Source of the DNA: CAYLXP01 sp964387425
GTDB taxonomy: Bacteria; Verrucomicrobiota; Kiritimatiellia; UBA8416
Assembly: GCA_964387425.1 (NCBI GenBank)
Contig: CAYLXP010000073.1
Location: forward strand, 1 to 26,334
DNA: 26,334 bases
Reading direction: 5' to 3'
Shown here piece by piece: positions 23,283 through 26,334 of the stretch. The notes below the pieces were generated by a model. That model did no database searches, was not told the origin of the DNA, and worked only from the letters and a program-made list of their open reading frames with translations. The position numbers and the translations under genes were made by a program. How positions within the stretch are numbered: position 1 is the first letter of the stretch; each line of letters begins with the position of its first letter.

Positions 23283-24491
23283 TTACTGTTGCATGCACTT
23301 CTCAAAGAGGGAAACGTACTGCCGTGCGATAATATCGCGCGTGTACTTGGCATCCACATCTTCGCGCGCCCGCTTGCCGATCCGCTGGCCGAGCTCAGAA
23401 TCCTCAAGCAGCCGTGTCAGGCAGGCGTGAAGCTCCTCTGTGCTGCCCGGCTGCATAACGAGGCCGTTGTCCTCGTGCACCATGACGTCTTTGAGGCCAC
23501 CGACGGTCGTGGTCACAATCGGCATGGCACACGCCATGGCCTCCAGAAGACAGAGCGGGAACGCGTCGTTCTCCGTCGGCAGCACGAAGATGTCCGACGC
23601 TCGCATGTACTCGTCAACGTTGGTCACGGAGCCCGGCATCAGGACATGTGACTCCAGCCCATGCTCTTTGACGGCGGCCTTGACCTCTTCTTCGCAGGCG
23701 AAAATATCTACACCACCCGAACCGCATACTACCAGGACGGCCTCGGGATGCTCGGTTCGCAACGTACGCCAGACTTCGACGAGCTTCGGCACGCCCTTGT
23801 AGGAGACGATGCGTCCCGTGTAGACGGCAATCTTTGCGTCCGCCGGCAGGTCTAGCTTCTCGCGTAGTTTGGTTCTGTCTTCTGGCGTGGCCGGGCTGTA
23901 GCGCTCCTGGTTAACCGACTGCGGAATCAGCGTGATTCTCTCCACCGGAGCCCCGTTCTGTTCGAACTCCTCGGTCATTTCCGAGTACATACTCACGAAG
24001 GCGCTGGCCTTGGCCAGCCACTTGTTACGCAACCCAAGCAGCATGCGAAACAGGAACGCGGAACGTGTCATCTTCACGCTATCCAAACCGCCGGTGAAGA
24101 ACTCGCCCGACATCTCGCCAATGCACTCAGCCTTGAGAACCGAACGCTTGCCGAGCAGCACCGTCATCAGGACCGCGGCGATCCCCAGCACGCGGAATCC
24201 GGGAACCAGGATCACGTCGTACATCTTGCGCTTGCGAATCAGCAGTGGAATGCAGGTCAGCAGGAAGAGCCATCGATAGCGCGAGCTGCGCCCGCACGGG
24301 CCGGAGCGGAAGACCGGAATGCCATCGACCTCTTCAGACTTGGCAAGGTCGGTGCTTGTCCGACGCGTCACAATGATCTGTTCAACCCCTTGATCCCGAA
24401 GAATCGTGGCTAGATTCCTAGCCTGGGTCTCCATTCCCCCCACGACGGGATAGTAGCTCTCCAACAACGTGCAAACTCTTACATCAGACAT
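23283..24491 (-). CDS. GT4-family glycosyltransferase
   Basis: A 402-residue retaining glycosyltransferase with a GT-B fold. The N-terminal domain has the donor-independent loop GGMETQARNLA (18-28). The C-terminal domain begins with VYTGRIVSYKGVPKLVEVW and holds the E-x7-E motif in ENDAFPLCLLEAMACAMPIV, both standard for GT4. A short hydrophobic stretch (WLFLLTCIPLLI) may help membrane association. The ATG at 24491 lacks a strong ribosome-binding site. It is the first gene of a two-gene unit with the GT-C-like protein. The enzyme probably adds a sugar to a lipid-linked or surface glycan; the sugar is unknown. Confidence 0.92.
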   Translation of the reverse strand: MSDVRVCTLLESYYPVVGGMETQARNLATILRDQGVEQIIVTRRTSTDLAKSEEVDGIPVFRSGPCGRSSRYRWLFLLTCIPLLIRKRKMYDVILVPGFRVLGIAAVLMTVLLGKRSVLKAECIGEMSGEFFTGGLDSVKMTRSAFLFRMLLGLRNKWLAKASAFVSMYSEMTEEFEQNGAPVERITLIPQSVNQERYSPATPEDRTKLREKLDLPADAKIAVYTGRIVSYKGVPKLVEVWRTLRTEHPEAVLVVCGSGGVDIFACEEEVKAAVKEHGLESHVLMPGSVTNVDEYMRASDIFVLPTENDAFPLCLLEAMACAMPIVTTTVGGLKDVMVHEDNGLVMQPGSTEELHACLTRLLEDSELGQRIGKRAREDVDAKYTRDIIARQYVSLFEKCMQQ

Positions 24492-24831
24492 ACCCAGACA
24501 ATCCCCTCAATTGCGGCGGGTGTCAATGAGTTTGGGGTAGAGGACTTTCCTCGTCTTGCGGGATAGCCGGACTGTAGATCCTTCGGCAAGCTCAGGATGA
24601 CGGTTCTCTAACGCTTTCTGTCATCCCGAGCTTGCCGAGGGATCTCTGCCACACACCAATGGCATTCTCCCGTTTCACTTCCCGAAGGTAGGACATGCCC
24701 TGTTCGCTGGGGTCCGTGACGAAGCCACAGCCGTGGCCGGGATTTCGCTCAGTATAGGTTCGCAGGAGCTGATACTTTGCCAGAAGACCCAGATCCAGAT
24801 TCACTGTGATGGCTGTGCGTTGCGGTCAGCC
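24492..24831. other. 340-bp gene-poor stretch
   Basis: No supported gene was found. The left part holds a long inverted repeat (24576-24645). A minus-strand frame from a GTG at 24804 to 24592 runs into that repeat and resembles nothing known to me, so it is not called. It may be decayed sequence. Confidence 0.5.
24576..24645. repeat. 26-bp imperfect inverted repeat, REP/MITE-like
   Basis: Two 26-nt arms (24576-24601 and 24620-24645) are complementary at 24 of 26 positions around an 18-nt loop. Each arm contains TCGGCAAGCTC flanked by AGATCC at the outer end and GATGAC at the inner end. Palindromes with this core are scattered through many bacterial genomes as non-coding repeats. Here it lies beside a glycosyltransferase gene and a toxin-antitoxin-like pair. 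Confidence 0.75.
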
Positions 24832-24996
24832 CTATGCAACAGCCGTTCGGCGACGGTGAGCGTGGACAACCTGCTCAGGGTGTTTTTGCTCCCACTTGAT
24901 TGCAGCGGCAACTAGCTGGTCTATTGACCCGTTGTACTTCTCACGGAAAAGCTTGCGGCGGCGCTGCCGTATGGCCTCAATGGCTTCATCCTTCAT
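24832..24996 (-). CDS. 54-residue partner (antitoxin-like) of the PIN protein
   Basis: A small gene read from the sequence, starting at an ATG that overlaps the toxin stop codon by one base (TGATG), with GGGAG eight bases upstream inside the toxin gene. The product begins MKDEAIEAIRQRRRKLFREK, continues with a Tyr-Asn-Gly turn and a helical DQLVAAAIKWEQKHPEQVV segment, and ends with a basic tail. Highly charged, helical small proteins with an I-x2-IR-x2-R start are often found beside this type of PIN protein and are presumed antitoxins. Being second in the operon is unlike the usual VapB-VapC order. The coding call is supported by coupling and ribosome-binding site; the function is inference. 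Confidence 0.65.
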   Translation of the reverse strand: MKDEAIEAIRQRRRKLFREKYNGSIDQLVAAAIKWEQKHPEQVVHAHRRRTAVA

Positions 24997-25466
24997 CACG
25001 GCTTCTCCCTAAATAGTTGTTCTGGTGTCACAATTTCCGGTGTCATCAGCCCTAACCGTCGATTGACACTTCGAATGTGCTCAAACTTATTTGCGTTCGC
25101 CAAATGCCGACAATTCCATGTCAACAGGTAGTCGACCTCATGATACGCCGCGACGGCCAGATGCGCAGCATCACCGGCGTCATCCGCGGGCATTACATGC
25201 TGCTGAAGATAGACCTGGATAATCCCCGCGATATCTTCAATGACATCATACAGCGGTACCGATCGTGCAAGTGCCGCCACTTTCTTCCAACTGGGATAGA
25301 CTGGCTGCCGCACTTCTTCGATCGTGAAAGCCGAAGTGCCCACAGCGTATAGCTTCTTCTCGGTTCGCCACCATGCTCGAGTAATCTGCCGGCGCCAAGC
25401 ACTCTCGGGGCGATCATCGTGATAGAATGAAAACACCGTGGTTTCCAAGTAAACGCTCTTCTTCAT
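24996..25466 (-). CDS. PIN-domain protein, VapC-like toxin
   Basis: A 156-residue single PIN domain, a fold of Mg2+-dependent ribonucleases that are often toxins. It starts MKKSVYLETTVFSFY, where Glu8 sits at the usual first catalytic acid. Further acids are Glu50/Glu51, Asp99 in GDAAHLAVAA and Asp112 in VDYLLTWNCRHLAN; Asn118 replaces the acid common at the end of this motif. The ATG at 25466 has no strong ribosome-binding site. A 54-residue gene starts inside its stop codon. Divergent upstream is the small barrel-like gene, with a repeated CAATCAAGCG in the shared promoter region that could be an autoregulatory site. Nuclease activity is by family. Confidence 0.85.
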   Translation of the reverse strand: MKKSVYLETTVFSFYHDDRPESAWRRQITRAWWRTEKKLYAVGTSAFTIEEVRQPVYPSWKKVAALARSVPLYDVIEDIAGIIQVYLQQHVMPADDAGDAAHLAVAAYHEVDYLLTWNCRHLANANKFEHIRSVNRRLGLMTPEIVTPEQLFREKP

Positions 25467-25493
25467 GTGTCAATGGTAACAGACGGCACATCT

Positions 25494-25559
25494 CAATCAA
25501 GCGATTGGTGGTGTGAGCATTTGCCTACGGCACCGATTCAATTGACAGACAATCAAGCG
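25494..25559. promoter_or_regulatory. Direct repeat CAATCAAGCG in the divergent promoter region
   Basis: Two exact copies of CAATCAAGCG lie at 25494-25503 and 25550-25559, 56 bp apart, between the PIN gene and the plus-strand exported-protein gene. The first copy continues as CGATTG, giving a short dyad with CAATC. The second copy follows a consensus -35 (TTGACA, 25542-25547). Confidence 0.35.
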
Positions 25560-25569
25560 CCGTTGTACA
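25542..25569 (+). promoter_or_regulatory. Candidate promoter for the terminal exported-protein gene
   Basis: A perfect TTGACA at 25542-25547 is followed after 16 nt by the poor -10 TGTACA (25564-25569), 36 bp ahead of the GTG start at 25606. Confidence 0.35.
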
Positions 25570-25605
25570 CTTGTGTAACGTTGAATTCACAAAGAAGGAG
25601 TACAT

Positions 25606-26328
25606 GTGACTCACGTCAGCCGAATTGCCACACTTACGTGCATACTGCAGATCGCCACAACCACGCTCACTGCAGGCGAGTTCTGGTTCAGCGTTGGTCC
25701 AGCCTACCGTGGCGGAATGAGGGCGAAGACATCAGGCTCGTCGTACGCGCAGACAGTTGCCCGGACACAACCACGGGGTGACTTTGAGTATCCTGCGGGA
25801 TATCCGGACGGCTATTTCCCGCCGCCACCGCCCCCCTGCCTCTGCTGGTTCTACGACGATGGTTTTCTTATGGCTGATTCTGGGACCTCCGACCCTACAT
25901 CTCCAGGCTTTGGCCTGACCTCGATCTGGCGATACGACAACGCAAGCCAATACGATCCGATTGGTGAAACGCTGACTTTCCATAACCGATCGGCCGGGGT
26001 TGATGGGTATAGCTACGAACTATCCGCCGCCACAGTCATCGACCGCCCCACTGCGCTCTCCGACACATTTAGCGGACAGGGACTTGAGAGCATCGTTGGA
26101 GTTTCTGGCCCAAGCTCAGGCACCGTATCGGTAGACCTCTGCGTCGGCGTCTCGGCAATCTGGGATGCAGAAGCTGCGCTACTAGGGGTGACCTTTGAGG
26201 AGGACGTCATCCAGCGGCGGCACACAGTTTATCGCGAGTACTCAAAGACGGCTGTACATGATGTATCTGGCGTCACGATTCCTAGCGTGAGTTTATTTTG
26301 CGCTGACCACAATGCACTGAGAGGTTAA
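25606..26328 (+). CDS. Small exported barrel-like protein of unknown function
   Basis: A 240-residue protein with a likely signal peptide ending at TLTAG (about residue 24). Residues 25-40 (GEFWFSVGPAYRGGMRAK) begin like a short outer-membrane barrel. A run of six prolines (72-77) precedes a CLC motif (Cys78, Cys80) and an aromatic, acidic patch WFYDDGF. The rest alternates Ser/Thr-rich strands. The start is GTG at 25606, with AAGGAG five bases upstream; the overlapping ATG at 25604 runs straight into a stop. It is complete, with TAA at 26326-26328, but short for a full porin, and its C-terminus lacks a classic aromatic end. I do not recognise the family. Confidence 0.65.
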   Translation: MTHVSRIATLTCILQIATTTLTAGEFWFSVGPAYRGGMRAKTSGSSYAQTVARTQPRGDFEYPAGYPDGYFPPPPPPCLCWFYDDGFLMADSGTSDPTSPGFGLTSIWRYDNASQYDPIGETLTFHNRSAGVDGYSYELSAATVIDRPTALSDTFSGQGLESIVGVSGPSSGTVSVDLCVGVSAIWDAEAALLGVTFEEDVIQRRHTVYREYSKTAVHDVSGVTIPSVSLFCADHNALRG

Positions 26329-26334
26329 GCCGCA

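Noticed and set aside
24592..24804. 70-residue minus-strand open frame starting with GTG
   Set aside because: Its last third is translated from the inverted repeat, there is no ribosome-binding site and no family resemblance. It may be decayed sequence.
1..26334. CRISPR arrays, tRNA or rRNA genes, prophage or insertion sequences
   Set aside because: No regular repeat-spacer pattern, no recognisable RNA gene, and no transposase, integrase or phage motifs were seen on either strand.

Overview
The window looks like one contiguous stretch of a GC-rich Gram-negative bacterial chromosome. Outer-membrane barrels, a phosphate-porin-like protein and a lipoprotein point to a double membrane. Zinc-ribbon, LamG-like and AsmA/DUF748-like proteins, together with a Ras-like GTPase beside a PAS/sigma-54 regulator, would fit the Planctomycetes-Verrucomicrobia-Kiritimatiellota group. 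That placement is an inference, because there is no rRNA or other marker here. I found no tRNA, rRNA, CRISPR array, phage gene or insertion sequence.

Region by region. 1-415 is non-coding and unusually rich in perfect inverted repeats: a terminator for an upstream gene, then several nested or competing stems. 416-4218 is a tight four-gene operon of Ras-like GTPase, PAS/sigma-54 activator, Maf nucleotide pyrophosphatase and tRNA-dihydrouridine synthase. A convergent small zinc-ribbon gene (4225-4536) follows. It is divergent from a phosphate-uptake pair (4723-7505) made of a Na+/phosphate symporter with a PhoU tail and a phosphate-type porin, which ends at a strong terminator. The promoter region between them carries four exact copies of TGTTAGG/CCTAACA, two with an 11-bp period like a Pho box. 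7634-10481 holds a GltS-type Na+/glutamate symporter, a YjbQ/UPF0047 protein and QueA.

10509-24491 is mostly envelope biology. It contains an AsmA/DUF748-like protein, an acyltransferase/SDR/PIG-L deacetylase operon, a lipoprotein joining a propeller-like part to a LamG-like domain, an outer-membrane barrel with a FlgO/CsgG-like N-terminus, a GT-C-like membrane protein with a UDP-sugar epimerase, and a GT4 glycosyltransferase followed by a second large GT-C-like membrane protein. Together they look like a locus for making and modifying a surface glycan or lipid-linked sugar; the product is unknown.

24492-26334 is accessory in character. It has a long imperfect inverted repeat, a PIN-domain toxin followed by a 54-residue partner gene that starts inside the toxin stop codon, and a small exported barrel-like protein. 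The most interesting points are the GTPase/sigma-54 module, the Pho-box-like array, the structured leader at 44-366, the domain fusions at 14713-18138 and the toxin-first toxin/antitoxin-like pair.
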